DNA from: Patagioenas fasciata
Lineage: Eukaryota; Chordata; Aves; Columbiformes; Columbidae
NCBI RefSeq assembly: GCF_037038585.1
Contig: NC_092523.1
Coordinates: forward strand, 749,001 to 813,000
Direction of reading: 5' to 3'
Length of the DNA stretch: 64,000 nt
Shown here: one piece after another, positions 12,001 to 22,690 of the stretch
Position numbering within the stretch: position 1 is the stretch's first letter
Layout of the letters: each line of letters begins with the position of its first letter
Position numbers and translations under genes: made by a program
Notes under the pieces: model-generated
Told to the model about the DNA's origin: nothing
What the model saw: the letters and a program-made list of their open reading frames with translations, nothing else
The model's database searches: none

Positions 12001-13521
12001 GCTGAGGGGAAACCGAGAGCCGGTCACGACCCGCGGCAGCTCCCGGGAGCCCGGTGCAGCGCCCTGAGGCACCGGGGCACCCGTTGGAGTTTCATCTTAG
12101 GATGAGTCCCGTAGCTGCCACAATGGGTCCCTTCTGAACCCCTTTCCAGCCCCCCCGGCCCCTGCTGAGCTGGGATCACGGAGTCAGGGTGACACTATGG
12201 CCTCTTCCAGACCGCCCTGCTAAGCCGCTGCATAGGCCTGGCCTGGCTCGATCCTAACTGGGTGCAGGACCGAGGCTGCTGGGCTGCACCTCAGGGATCA
12301 CACACTGGGAAGGAGAGCGGGCAGAGGGGCGGGGGGCTCCCCACTGCACCCCCACCATGGGATTTACCTGGGGGATGTTCTGAGACGTCCAGTGCATGCC
12401 AGTAAACCATGATGGAGCCATCGGCCTCGTACATCTGGGGAGGGACAGCAACAGGGTGAGGCCCAGCAGGGCAGGGAAGTTTCTCTTACAGCTTCGGGTT
12501 CAACTTCTGCCCCGAGAGGGCTCCGAGGGAGCGGGACAGCTCCTGGGGTGCACAGCGGGACTTCCAGAAGGTTCCCCGGCACGCCAGCTCACCCTCCCGG
12601 TGCCGCAACTTCGCCCCTCGTCCTCCATGGAAAGCCCCTCACCTGGATCCCCCTCTGCGAGGCCAGCACCAGCAGCACCCGCGCCGGCAGCGCGCACCAG
12701 GCAGCCTGGGGGAGAAGCGGCTCAGCGGGAGCCCGGGGGACACAGGCCGGAGCCCCTCCCCGGGCAGGACAGCCCGCGGTCACACGCGTGGTTCTGGCTC
12801 CTGTCCGGGTTTCAGGAGGCGGGTCCGTACTGTGCTCGGGAACCTCTCTGAGGTCCCACAGACCGTTTGGGGAGGATCCTTCCCTCTCCCCCTCCCTGTA
12901 ACCGGGACACTGCGGGCTCCTGCGGTGCCCCAGCCGCTCTACAGCCAGAGACGGTCACGGCAAACCCCAGGTGCCCCTTGTGACCCCTGTGCCACCCCGT
13001 CCCGGCGAACCCGCCGGCCGCGCCGCGCTCCCCGGGCAGCCGCCCTCCCGCCGGGCCCGTCTGCCGGTGACGGGGCAGCCGAGGCGCCCGTACCTGCGTG
13101 AGCAGCGAGGCGCTGAGGCCCGAGCCGCCCTCCTTGGGCTGCAGCTGCCGCAGGGCCGCGCCGGGCCCGGCGCTGAGCAGGCTGAGCCCGGGGCCGTGCA
13201 CGGTGCAGAGGCGGGCGGGCTGCGGGCCGGCCGTGCGCAGCACGCTCAGGTTGTTGTACAGCGCGGCGCTGCTGCTCCGCAGCGGGAGGCTCTTGTCCTT
13301 GCGGTACATCCTGCGGGACGGGCGGCTCAGCCGCCCCGGCGACACCGGGGCCGCTCTCCCGGACACCGGCCGCGCCCCCACCCCGCAGCGGCCCAAGGCC
13401 GCCCCGCCGCCCTCCCCGTGGCCCCGCCGGTCCCCTCAGCCCCGGGTTCCCTCCCGGGACCCCCCGCCAACCCCGGGACCTCCCGCTCCCGTCCCGCTCA
13501 CTCGGTGTCCGCCGTAACCAT
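9082..13521 (-). CDS. WDR54: WDR54, WD-repeat protein 54
   Basis: Ten coding exons on the minus strand: 13521-13502, 13310-13094, 12705-12643, 12434-12368, 12001-11945, 11657-11530, 10311-10211, 10049-9887, 9674-9600 and 9213-9082 (stop 9084-9082). Phases agree throughout, giving 1023 nt and 340 residues against about 334 in human. Matches to remembered human WDR54 run end to end: ALYNNLSVL, RVLLVLASQRGIQ, MVYWHALD, VFARGIAA, LVTADDAGTLCVW, VVAAGYGSGQIRLYEA, HARWIYALDLAPETGKLLSG, EDSFVHIWQLSR and CGARFCDPQGDSFAITGYDL. It should form a WD40 propeller. Molecular function is poorly defined. I start at ATG 13521-13519, whose exon splices in frame (GA|G) and adds MVTADTE before the Met that matches the human start (13309-13307). 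If exon 1 is non-coding, that second Met is the start. The gene shares a divergent promoter with C2orf81. Confidence 0.93.
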
Positions 13522-13620
13522 GGAGACGGTGGCGCGGCCTGATGACGTAAGGGCGGCGCCGTGCGCTGCGGGCGGCGTCAGCGTTGCCGTGGAGACCAGG
13601 ACGCCGCCCGCCCGGGTGGG
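13500..13620. promoter_or_regulatory. Divergent WDR54/C2orf81 promoter with two X-box-like motifs and a CRE-like site
   Basis: The two start codons are only about 100 bp apart on opposite strands. Two 14-mers of the RFX X-box type lie here: GTAACCATGGAGAC (13514-13527), which contains the WDR54 ATG on the other strand, and GTTGCCGTGGAGAC (13583-13596). Between them is TGACGTAA (13543-13550), a CRE/ATF-type site. The region is CpG-rich without a TATA box. RFX factors drive ciliary genes through X-boxes (established), so shared ciliary or testis expression is an inference. Confidence 0.6.
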
Positions 13621-15985
13621 ATGGCCGAGGTGACGGGGGAAGGCCGGGGAGACATGGGGGATCCCCGGGGAGGCTGGGGTGTCCAGGGGTGTTGGGAGGA
13701 GCTGGGGTGTGTTGGGACGCACTGGGGTGTGCCGGAGTGTACCGGGCTGTCCTGAGCTGGGGCGAGCTGAGGTGTACCGGGATGTACCGGGGCATACTGG
13801 GGTGTGCTGGGGTGGGTCGGGATGAATTGGGGTGCACTGGCGTACATCAGGATGTACTGGGGTGAACTGGAGTATAACTGGGGTGTGCTGAGATGTGCTG
13901 GGGTGTATTGGTATGAGCTGAGGGCTACCGGGGTGTGCTGGGGCATGCTGGGTTGTATTGGGGTGCGCTGGCATGTACTGGGGTGGGTTAGGGTGATTTA
14001 GGCCGTACTGCTTTATATTGGGGTGTGCTGGGATGTACTGGGCTGTGCTGGGGGGGGTACAGTGATTTAGGACGTGCCCGGAGACATTGGGCTGGGCTGG
14101 GATGAGCTGGAGCTCACGGGGGGGCCATGTCAAAGACGCCCCCGCCATGGGACAGGACATGGGGCTCCCCCTGTACCCCGGCGTCGTGTCTCCGGTCCCG
14201 CTCAGGCTGGGGCCCGGGGCCGTTCTGCCGCTGCCCCGCGCGCTGACGGTTTCTCTCCGCAGAAAATGCCCGCCCGGGAGCGCGTGGCCGCCTCCCGGTC
14301 CCGCGGGGACAAGTCCCGGCCCCCCACGGCCCCCCCCGCCCGCGCAGACACGGTGGCCGGGCGCCTGTCCCAGGCGGAGTGGCTGTCCCTGCTCCGCGCC
14401 GAGCGGGACGACCGGGACGCGGGGGACGTCGTGGCGGAGCTGCTGGAGCGGGTGCTGGCCGAGTGCTCCAGGGCACACGCGGTTCGGCAGGTGAGCGCCC
14501 GCACCCCGCTCTTGGGGACCTCGTGTCCCCGCAGCCCCGCTCATCCCTGGCTCTGTCCCCAGCGGATCCCCTTCACGGTGGGCCAGGCGAGGGACGCCAT
14601 CCTACAGATCACCGAGTGCCGGTTCCTGGCGAGGGATGAGGGGGACACGGAGCCCGAGGGACCCGCGGGGGACAGCGACTGGCGGGAGGACGAGGAGCCC
14701 GAGCCGTGCGCCGCCGACTCCTGGGCACAGGGCTTTGTCCCGGTCCTGCGGCTGTGCCGGGACGAGGTGAGACGTGTCCCCGGCCGTGGGACACCCCCGA
14801 GCCCCCGGTCCCGGCGTGGGGACCCTCGGGCGCTGCTGAGCGGCACCAGCGCCCCCAGACAGCTCCGCGGAGCCGGGGGGGAGGTGCGGAGGTGGCCGGG
14901 GGGCAGGGGGAGCTCTGCCGGGTTCGGGGGGCTTGCCCGGGGGGTGTTTGTTGCTGGGGTGGGGAGCAGCACCCCGGCTCCCGCTCACCGGGGGGGCCGC
15001 GGCTGCACTCGCCGCCGGTGCTGGGCCGGGGCCACCCCCGCAGGCACCTCGGCGACCCCTGCCAAGCCCAGCTCCCTCACCGCCCCCTCCCGGGCAGGTC
15101 TCCGGTGCGCAGAGCCCGTGCCAGGGCGGAAGGCAGGACCCCCCCGGGGCAGCCGAGCCCGGAGCTCCCCCCGCGCAGCCCCCGTGTCCCGGCCGGGTCC
15201 CCAGCGCCGCCACCGTCCCGCCTGCACCAGAGCCCTCCCCGGAGCCGCTGCCGGACCGGGCGGCCGCCGCTCCTCGTCCGTCCGAGGGAAACCGCCCCCG
15301 CGCCGGGCGCCCACCGCTCGGGCCGGCCAGGCCTGCGGCTCCCCGCGCCCCCCCGGGCCGGGCTGACCCTCCGGGGCGGCCGGAGCAGGGACAGCTTCCG
15401 CTACTGTCGCCCCCCGGGGTCGCGGAGGGCAGCGGCGCCGCGGGGGCCCGCAGCCACGTGCCGGCTCCGCCGCCCCCGTCCTGCACCAGCCTGACCGCGG
15501 TCCAGCCAGAGCGGCCCCCGCGCAGCCCCGCGGGGCAGCGAGAGGCGCCCGGCACCGTCCCGGGGGTCCCCAGGTTCGGCCCCGTCCGCCCGCCCGAGCG
15601 CTGGGTCCGGCCGCAGGTGGAGGTGCTGGACCCGGGCGCGGAGCCCAAGGCACCGGCGCGTCCCCCCGCTGCCCGCCGGCGCGGCCGGGGCCCGGGTCTG
15701 CCCCGGGAGCCGGGAACCGCGGGGGCGACACAGCTCCAGCCGGCCCCCCCGAACTCCCCGCAGCCCCCCAGCCCCCTGCCCCGGCCGCTCGGCTCCCTGC
15801 TGGACCCGGCCCGGCTGGTCCCCGGCGTGACCGTGCGGCGCGGCGGCAGCGTGAGGCGGGGCCGCGGCATCCCCGGGGAGGAGGAGGAGGAGGAGGAGGC
15901 CGAGCGGGACCTGAGACCCATCCGCCCTCCGGGGCCCTTCTCCGCCACGGCGGCCCGGCAGCTCCCGGGCGACGCCCAGTGCTGA
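13621..15985 (+). CDS. C2orf81: C2orf81 homologue (uncharacterised conserved protein)
   Basis: Coding exons are 13621-13629 (only Met-Ala-Glu), 14263-14490, 14563-14766 and 15098-15985 (stop TGA), giving 442 residues. The N-terminal half closely follows human C2orf81: RLSQAEWLSLL, VVAELLERVL, RIPFTVGQARDAILQITECR, FLARDEG, EDEEPEPCAADSWAQGFVPV. The long last exon is proline/arginine-rich and disordered but keeps islands matching the human C-terminus (ERWVRPQVEVLDPG, ARLVPGVTV) and an acidic run near its end. The start lies in a good context (GGGATGG) and splices GAG|GTGACG into AAAATGCC. A downstream Met at 14266 could start instead. Function is unknown. The neighbour WDR54 is head-to-head, as in human. 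Confidence 0.88.
13660..14065. repeat. Degenerate minisatellite in C2orf81 intron 1 (TACTGGGGTGTGCTGGGG type)
   Basis: Units of about 10-18 bp built on CTGGGGTGT, with many substitutions, suggesting an old array. It fills most of the 633-bp first intron. Confidence 0.85.
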
Positions 15986-16592
15986 AGCGGACGAGCCCCG
16001 CTCTCTGCCACCCCCTCCCGTGCCCCCGCCCCGGCCGTCCCGCGGGCTCCGTGTCCCACGCGTTTCCCACGCCCGACCCCAGCGCGGGGGCGCAGCTGGG
16101 CCGGGTCCCCCGGGCTGCCCCGTGTCCCCGCTGTGGCAGGACAAACACCACCCCGAGCTGCTGCAGGAGGCTCGCGGCGCCCCGGGAGCTTCCTCTTCCT
16201 CCTCCCCGCAGCCTGGGGCGCAGACCCGCCCGCTTGGCCCCCGATCTCGGAGCTCCTGTGCTGGGAACCGGCTCCCGACGCTCCGGGGTTGGGTGACCGG
16301 TTTGGCGCTGCCCTCGCTCGCAGCCCAGCGCAGAGTGCCCGAGCTGCCGGGGGGACCCCCCAGTCCCAGAGAGACCCAGACTCAGAGGGACCCCGCTCCT
16401 GGAGAGCCCCCGCTCCTCGCCGGCTCCTCGCTCGCTGTGTTGGGCACGTTTCCACCTAACCCCGCATCCCCGCGGGTCCCCGCAGCCAGCGGGGGCCGGC
16501 ACAGCGCAGACACCGGCGCTGTACCGCGGGCTCTCCCGGCTGCTCGGCGAGGCCGGGAGCTCAGAGCCCTTTGCAAGCCCTGCTAAGAAAAC

Positions 16593-16598
16593 AATAAA
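16593..16598 (+). terminator. C2orf81 poly(A) signal AATAAA
   Basis: AATAAA about 600 bp after the stop at 15985, followed by a T/G-rich stretch. The 3' UTR 15986-16615 holds no other recognised feature. Confidence 0.75.
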
Positions 16599-16619
16599 GC
16601 AGAGGTTTCAGTTGCTGGT

Positions 16620-17393
16620 CTCCCGTCCCCTGCCAGTGACAGCCCCGCGGCCGCCACACCGCCGAGCGCCCGCACCGGGGCCGGAAGCGGGATCCACAGG
16701 ACCCGCGGAGTCACCGGCCCCGCGGCACCCGGGACGGTCACACTCACCGCCGGTCACCGGCCTGGACCGCACTGCGCTGAGCTCCGCAAACACGGCGTGA
16801 GATTGAACCGGGTGGATGTCTGAGCGCTCCCCGGCGTTTGTCACCGCCCCGTGTCCCCGTCTGCGGCCCCGCGGGTGGCCCCCGTTCTGGTCCCCGCACC
16901 CAGAGCCACCGCAGGGCTGATCGCCGGCTCCAGCGGTGCTCCGGCTGCACAAGCACCCCAGCTTTTTCTATAAAGAGCCAGGTTTTGGCTGTGACGGTGC
17001 AGGGCGACGCTTGGGGACAGCGGAGCTCAGGGGTGGCTCAGCCAGGGCAGGAGCCAGAGCAACACCGGAGACTTTTGCAGCAGGGGTGCCCAGGGAGCGG
17101 CGGCAGCTTAAAATCGTGGAACCATTTAGGTCGGAAAAGACCATTAAGATCACCAAATCCAGGTGCAGTCTGGGGCCGGCGATGATCCCCCCATGGGACA
17201 AGAGACACGCGGCTCTGCCCCCTGCCCGCTCTGCACTTCCGGGTACCAGCACATCTTCCCGCTCCGCTCCCGCAGGCTCGGGGAGCGGGAGGGGACGCGC
17301 CGTGCCAAGGCCGCCGGGCCGGACGAAGGTCCTCGGTCGACCTCCAGCCCCGGCCGGACTCTGTCCCCCCTGTCACACCCCGTGTCCCCAGAC
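16620..17393. other. Short intergenic region before the SDR gene
   Basis: GC-rich sequence with a small CR1 tail at 17106-17162. The SDR start codon directly follows CCCCAG (17388-17393), so an upstream non-coding exon spliced there is possible. I cannot locate its promoter or exon. Confidence 0.4.
17106..17162 (-). mobile_element. CR1 LINE 3'-end fragment, minus orientation
   Basis: Matches the reverse complement of the avian CR1 3' terminus: GGAACCATTTAGGTCGGAAA, then AGACCATTAAGATCACCAAA. It is only about 55 bp and strongly truncated. Confidence 0.75.
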
Positions 17394-20231
17394 ATGGAGC
17401 TGCCAAGCGCCTGCAGCCACCCGGGCTGGTTCCTGCTCTTGCTGCTCCTGGGGCTGCTCCTCTGGGCCCGGAGGAGACGCGCCTGGGACCCCCGCAAGTG
17501 TCCCACCGACCTGACCGGCAAGACGGTGATTGTCACCGGGGCCAACAGCGGTGAGCGGGGACGAGTGACAGGGGAGCGTGGGGGCCGTGGGGCCGGGAAG
17601 GTGCAGGACACGGGTGTGGGGCTGCGGGTCCCACCTGGCACAGGACCAGCCACCCGCCTTTTGCAGCCGTAGCCGGGGGTGGTGGCAGCTCCCTGCTCCC
17701 CCGGGATGGAGAAGGGGCTGGGGACACGGGTGTGGGTGACGGCGTGATGGCGCAGTGCTGCGGGACGGCTGCAGGAGTGGCCGGTCCCTGGGCAGGTGTG
17801 ATGCGCTCCCGTGCCCGTGGCACCGTCACACCGGTGCGCTCCGGTGCCCCCCGCACCGCGCTCGGAAGCTGTCCCCGGTAAGCTGCCCCGGCAGGTGTCC
17901 CCTGTCCCCGCTGGGCCGGGGGAGCCCCATGCCCGCGGTCCCTGCGGCCGGACTCTGCCCCACACGGGTTAGTGACCGACGGCCAAGGCCACGGCGCTGC
18001 CAGTGCCCCGGGCACCGCACAGTGCTGGGGACAGCACAGCCGGGGCAGCGGTGCCTGTGTGCTGGGATTGGGGTGTCCCCTGGTACTCAGGGCACTGGGG
18101 TGTCCCTCTGTGTGCCCAGGGACAGGGTGGCCCCACATGCGCTGGGGTCCCCCCACCCCCAGATGCCTCTCACCGCGGCGCAGCGGTGCCAGCACAGCGT
18201 GGCTGGGGGTTCGGTGCCGGCACAGCGTGGTTGGGGGTTCGGTGCCGGTACAGCGTGGCTGGGGGTGGTCGGTGGCCGTGGTCCCTGCGATCCAGAGTGA
18301 GCCCCAGACCGAGCTGCCGGGAGCTGCCATCGCCGGCTCCTTCCTGCACCCCGCGGTGGCCGTCCTGCCTGTCCCCATCCCCGCACAGCCACACGGCGCT
18401 GCGGAGCCGGGAGCCCCGTCCTGGGGCATCAGCCCCACTGCCCCCGGTGCCCCCCTCCAGCACCGGCAGCCTGGCGTTGGCGCTGGGCTGCTGGCAGCGA
18501 CCGAGCTGCCCGGGACGGGGTCCCCTCCATCGCCTGCCCTGCGCCGGGCTGCCCGAACCCTGGGGACAGGGGCACAGAGCCCAGAGACCCCCAGGGGAGC
18601 ATGCCGCGCCGCTCCATGTGCCGCAGGGATCGGCAAGTGCGTGGCCCTGGAGCTGGCGCGCAGGAACGCCCGCACCATCCTAGCGTGCCGGAGCCGGGAG
18701 CGGGGCCAGGTGGCGGTGGAGGAGATCCGGGCGGCCACCGGCAACCCCGCCGTGCTGCTGCGGCTGCTGGACACCAGCTCGCTGGCCTCGGTGCGCGCCT
18801 TCGCCCGGGCCGTGCTGCGGGAGGAGAAGCGGCTGGACGTGCTGGTGAACAACGCCGGGGTCACCGGTACGCACTGGGCGGCTCCCGCCCCCCGTCCCGC
18901 CGCGGCGGGCGGTGCACCCGGCCCCACGGCGTCCCGCACCCCCCAGGGCTGCCCTTCGCCGTCACGCCGGAGGGGCTGGAACGAACCTTCGCCACCAACT
19001 ACCTGGGCCCGTTCCTGCTGACCAACCTGCTGCTGGGTGAGCGCAGGGGCGGCCGGGGGGGCCTGGGGGCGCCCTCCCCGCTCACCCCCGCTCCGCACAG
19101 GCCTCCTGAAGGCCTCGGCGCCCGCCCGCGTCGTCAACGTCTCGTCGTTCCGGCACCACGCGGGCACGGCCGACGGCCGCTTCCTCACCGGGCAGCAGCG
19201 GCTCAACGGCCGCAACGCCACCTACAGCAGCACCAAGCTCATGAACCTGCTCTTCACCGCCGAGCTGGCGCGGCGCCTGCAGGGCACAGGTGGGTGCCAG
19301 CCCAGCCGTAACGCGCCGTGCCGAGCCGAGCCGAGCCACGCTGGGCCGTGCTGCGTTTTGCTGTGCTGTGCTGTGTCACGCTGGGCTGCGTGATGCTGTG
19401 CCATGCCATGCTGGGCCTGGCTGTTCTATGCCATACACGACCACATTGTGCCATGCTGTGCCATATCGTGCCACACCATGCAGTGTTGTGCTGAGCCAAG
19501 CTGTGCCATTCCATGCCGTGCCATGCCCCACCGTACCCTGCTGGCTCGCGCTGTGCAGCTCCCGGGCAGGGCTGTCCCGGGTTCATCTGCTGGGGCTGGG
19601 GCATCTTGGCTGCTGTAGAAACTCCCTGGGACACCCCCGTGTCCCCTGCGGCTGGGAGAGCCCTGGCCAGGGACAGCCGGGTCCCCAGGGAACAAAGGAG
19701 CCCCTGTGCCGAGGGTTGCTCCCATCAGGATGGCAACGAGGGATTTGGGTCCTGGAGAGGGAGCAGGGCGCTGCCCGTGCCGTGCCCCCTCTGCGGCGTG
19801 ACGGTGCGGCTCTGCAGGGGTGACCGTCAACGCCCTGAGCCCCGGCGTGGTGAACACCGGCATCATGCGCCACTTCAGCTGGGCCATCCGGGCGCTCTTT
19901 GTTCTCATCCGCCCCTTCATCAAGGTGAGCGGGGGCAGATCCTGCCCGAGCCCCCATTCCATGGCCCCGGAGGCACTGAGCTGGCTGGGGGCTGGTTGGG
20001 GGCAGACAGGACCCTCGTCACCCCCTTTGCCCGCAGTCGGCGGAGCAGGGGGCCATCAGCACCATTTACTGTGCCGTGGCGGAGGAGGTGTCGGGCATCA
20101 CGGGCAAGTACTTCGACAGCGAGTGCAGGCTGGCGCTGCCCTCCCCGGCCGCCCGCGACGCCGGCCTGGCGCGCAAGCTCTGGGAGGAGTCGGAGCAGCT
20201 GACAGGAGTCATCGACGGCTCCCAGCCCTGA
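17394..20231 (+). CDS. Retinol dehydrogenase-like SDR (RDH11-14 / SDR7C type)
   Basis: Exons 17394-17550, 18627-18866, 18947-19036, 19101-19289, 19818-19924 and 20037-20231 join in phase to 325 residues, the usual size for RDH11-14. An N-terminal membrane anchor (about residues 11-25, leucine-rich) is followed by four arginines, fitting an ER anchor with the catalytic domain in the cytosol. Classical SDR motifs are intact: TGANSGIG at 48-55 (cofactor), NNAG at 127-130, NVSS near 175-178, and the catalytic YSSTK at 204-208. Family members reduce or oxidise retinoids and lipid aldehydes with NADP(H); the substrate here is inference. Similarity is spread across RDH11, RDH12, RDH13 and DHRS13, so no symbol is given. 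The start was chosen because the anchor begins there. The gene ends tail-to-tail with the LRR gene. Confidence 0.88.
18186..18268. repeat. 28-bp tandem repeat, three copies, in SDR intron 1
   Basis: GCACAGCGTGGCTGGGGGTT plus CGGTGCCG repeats three times with one or two changes. The rest of the 1.1-kb intron (17551-18626) shows nothing recognised. Confidence 0.85.
19305..19545. repeat. Degenerate TGCCATGC/TGCTGTGC simple repeat in SDR intron 4
   Basis: Irregular 5-10 bp units of the type GTGCCATGCTG with no fixed period. It has the appearance of a decayed array. Confidence 0.6.
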
Positions 20232-20529
20232 GCCGGCACCGGCTTCGCGCGGGCACACGGCGGGGGCTGTGCCGTCCGGCACTGCCAGCTGCTGTGCCAG
20301 AGTCCCTGTGGCCCCCCGGGACATGGGGCTGGATGCTGCCAGCGGGGAGCCAGGGCTGGTGCCAGGGGGCAGCCAGAGGAGCCAGCACCCGGCGCACAGC
20401 AGAGGAGGTGACCCCGCTGCGCTGGGCCCCCAGCCCCTCCCAAAGGGGAGAGCGGCCGCGAGGCACAGCCGTGCCGGGATGGCAGCCATGCTGGAGGAGA
20501 GACGGTGCCGCCGGCCATGGTGTAACTCC

Positions 20530-20538
20530 TTTATTAAA
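20530..20538. terminator. Overlapping convergent poly(A) signals (SDR gene + and LRR gene -)
   Basis: TTTATTAAA reads ATTAAA on the plus strand (20533-20538) and AATAAA on the minus strand (20535-20530). The LRR stop codon is only 27 bp away at 20562-20564, so the minus-strand 3' UTR is very short. The plus-strand 3' UTR of the SDR gene (20232 to about 20555) may run into the LRR coding exon. Confidence 0.7.
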
Positions 20539-20561
20539 GAGCCCGGCACAGCCGGTGCTGA

Positions 20562-22690
20562 CTACTCCCAGGTGATGTCCAGGTCCAGCCGCTGCTTTCG
20601 CACGGCCTGCAGGAACCCGTCGTAGTCCCGCCGGTGGATGTCCCGGCAGCGGGACAGGTCCAGGTGCCGCAGGGGCCCCTCGGAGCCCAGCAGCAGCCAC
20701 ACGGTGCGGCCGGACACGTGGCTCTCGGCCAGCGAGAGCTCCTGCAGCTCCAGCAGCGGCAGCCCCGGTGCCGCCAGCACTGTCTCGAACACTGAGTCCA
20801 GCGGGAAGGGGATGCCGAGCAGGCGGAGGCTCTGCAGGCGCGGGGCACGGCACAGCAGCGAGGCCAGCGTGGCGCACAGCGCCAGCCCGTGCCGGGCCGG
20901 GAAGGTGCCGGCCAGCGCCAGGGAGAAGCTCTGGAGCTGGGGGAGGCCGCGGGGCAGCAGGTCGGTGTCCCAGCGGGGCGGCTGGGCCGGGACGTCCCCA
21001 TCGGGGCTGGCCTCCGGCGGGGCGAGCAGCTCGGCGCTGAAGGCGTGCAGGCCGGGGCAGCTGGCGAGCAGCGCGGGCAGGGACAGCGCATCCCGGCAGC
21101 AGAAGCCGTGCAGGACCAGGCTCTGCAAGCGGGCGCCCAGGCTCTGCGCCACCGGCAGCACCTCCGCCAGCGCCCGGCCGCGCTGCCCGGCACAGCCCAG
21201 CGTCAGCCGCGCCAGCCGGCCCCAGCCCTGCAGCTCCCGCGCGCCCGCCGCGCTGTCCCCCAGCCACACGCTGAGCTCCTCGGCCTGGGGACACGCGGCG
21301 CGGACGGCGGGCAGGGCGGGCTCCTCCACCTCCTCCAGCTGCCGCAGGGGCAGGGTGAGCGGGGGCTCCCCCGGGACAGCCCCCCGACACCGCGCCAGCT
21401 CCGCCAGCGAGGGGAAGCCCTCGGCGTCCCCCGTGCCGTCCAGCGGCTGCTCGTGGAGGAGGCGCAGGGCGTCCGGCACAGCAACGTGGGCCAGGAACTC
21501 CAGGCGGGGCAGGGCCAGCAGCAGGAAGGCCAGCGCAGTCACCATGTCACTGTCCCCCGCCGGCTCCAGGCTGCGCGCCAGCAGGACGCGGAGCGCGGGG
21601 CAGCAGAGGGCCCGTTCCAGCGGGTCGTAGGCCAGGTGCCGCAGCGCGCGCGGGGACACCTTCCTGCAGCGGGACACGTCCAGCTCCTGCAGGCAGCGGC
21701 AGCAGGAGCCCACGGCCGACAGCACCTGCACGTTGGCCTGAGTCTCCGCCAGCCCCAGGCGGCTCAGCCGCGGCAGCTCCTCCACCAGGTCCACCAGCAC
21801 CTCCGCCGACAGCCGCCCGCAGCCGTGCAGGTCCAGGGAGCTCAGGTTCTGCCGCCGGCACAGAGACCCCTCAGCAGGGCGGGGCGAAGGGACCCCAGCA
21901 CCCCTCTGCACCCACACATGGTGGGGGCATCCCCAGCCCTGCTCCCCCAGCCCCACAGCAGAGGCGCCCCCAGCCCCGCTGCCCCAGCCCCACAGCAGGG
22001 GCGCCCCCAGCTCTGCTGCCCCAGCCCCACAGCAGGGGCACTCCCAGCCCCAGTTCCACAAGAGGGGTCACCCCCAGCCCCCCTCCCCCAGCCCCATGGT
22101 GGGGACACCCCCATCCACTCCCCCAGCCCCACAGCAGGGGTACCCCCTGCCCTACTCCCCCAGCCCCTTGGCAGGCCAGGGACCCCTACCCCAGTCCCCC
22201 ATCCCCATGGTGGGGTCACCTCCTACCCCGGTCCCCCATCCCCATGGTGGGGTCACCTCCTACCCCAGTCCCCCGTCCCCATGGTGGGGTCCCCCCTGAC
22301 CTTGCAGCGCAGGGTGACGAGGCGGGCGATGGCGTTGCTGGCCAGGCCGGGGCAGGGCCGCAGGCTGAGCTGGCGCAGGTGCGGCAGCAGCAGCAGGTGC
22401 AGCGCGGCCCGCGTCAGCCGCCGGCTCTCACCCAGCAGCCGGATCAGCTCCTGCACCAGGCTGCCGGCTGCGGGGACACGGGGGTCAGCGGGACAGCCCG
22501 GCACCGCGCAGGGAGGGGACCCTGCACCCCGCGTCTCACCCAGGTCGTTGAAGGGGCCCATGACGAAGCGGAACTCGTACTCGTCCAGGTAGTTCTCGCT
22601 GTAGTCCTTCACCCAGATGCTCTGCATGTGCTGGGCCAGGCTCTGCAGGCAGAGGTTGCCCAGCGCCGGCACCTCCTTCCTCCGGGGCAT
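20562..22690 (-). CDS. Leucine-rich-repeat protein with an N-terminal Elongin-C BC-box (unnamed)
   Basis: Three coding exons, 22690-22540, 22467-22301 and 21848-20562, join in phase to 534 residues. I do not recognise the exact orthologue. Residues 9-18 (ALGNLCLQSL) fit the BC-box consensus [APST]LxxxCxxx[AILV], placed as in LRRC41, ZYG11 and ZER1, which are substrate receptors of CUL2/CUL5-Elongin BC ubiquitin ligases. A clear Cul2- or Cul5-box was not found. From about residue 80 onward there are many LRRs, including cysteine-type ones (LSSLDLHGCGRLS, CLQELDVSRCRKVS, LRHLDLSRCRDIH) and a leucine-rich middle. I start at Met 22690 because the BC-box follows at once and the next upstream in-frame start candidate is not ATG. 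A ubiquitin-ligase adaptor role is inference from architecture. An F-box was not seen. Neighbours give no functional clue. Confidence 0.8.
21925..22295. repeat. Degenerate CCCCAGCCCCACAGCAGGGG-type array in the LRR gene intron
   Basis: Units of about 30-38 bp occupy most of the 452-bp intron between the LRR coding exons. The right half drifts to CCCCCATCCCCATGGTGGGG units. Confidence 0.85.

Noticed and set aside
13310-13396. Upstream in-frame extension of WDR54 exon 2 (start near 13396)
   Set aside because: CCCGCAG directly before the MYRK codons is a good acceptor, and the splice to 13502-13521 is in phase.
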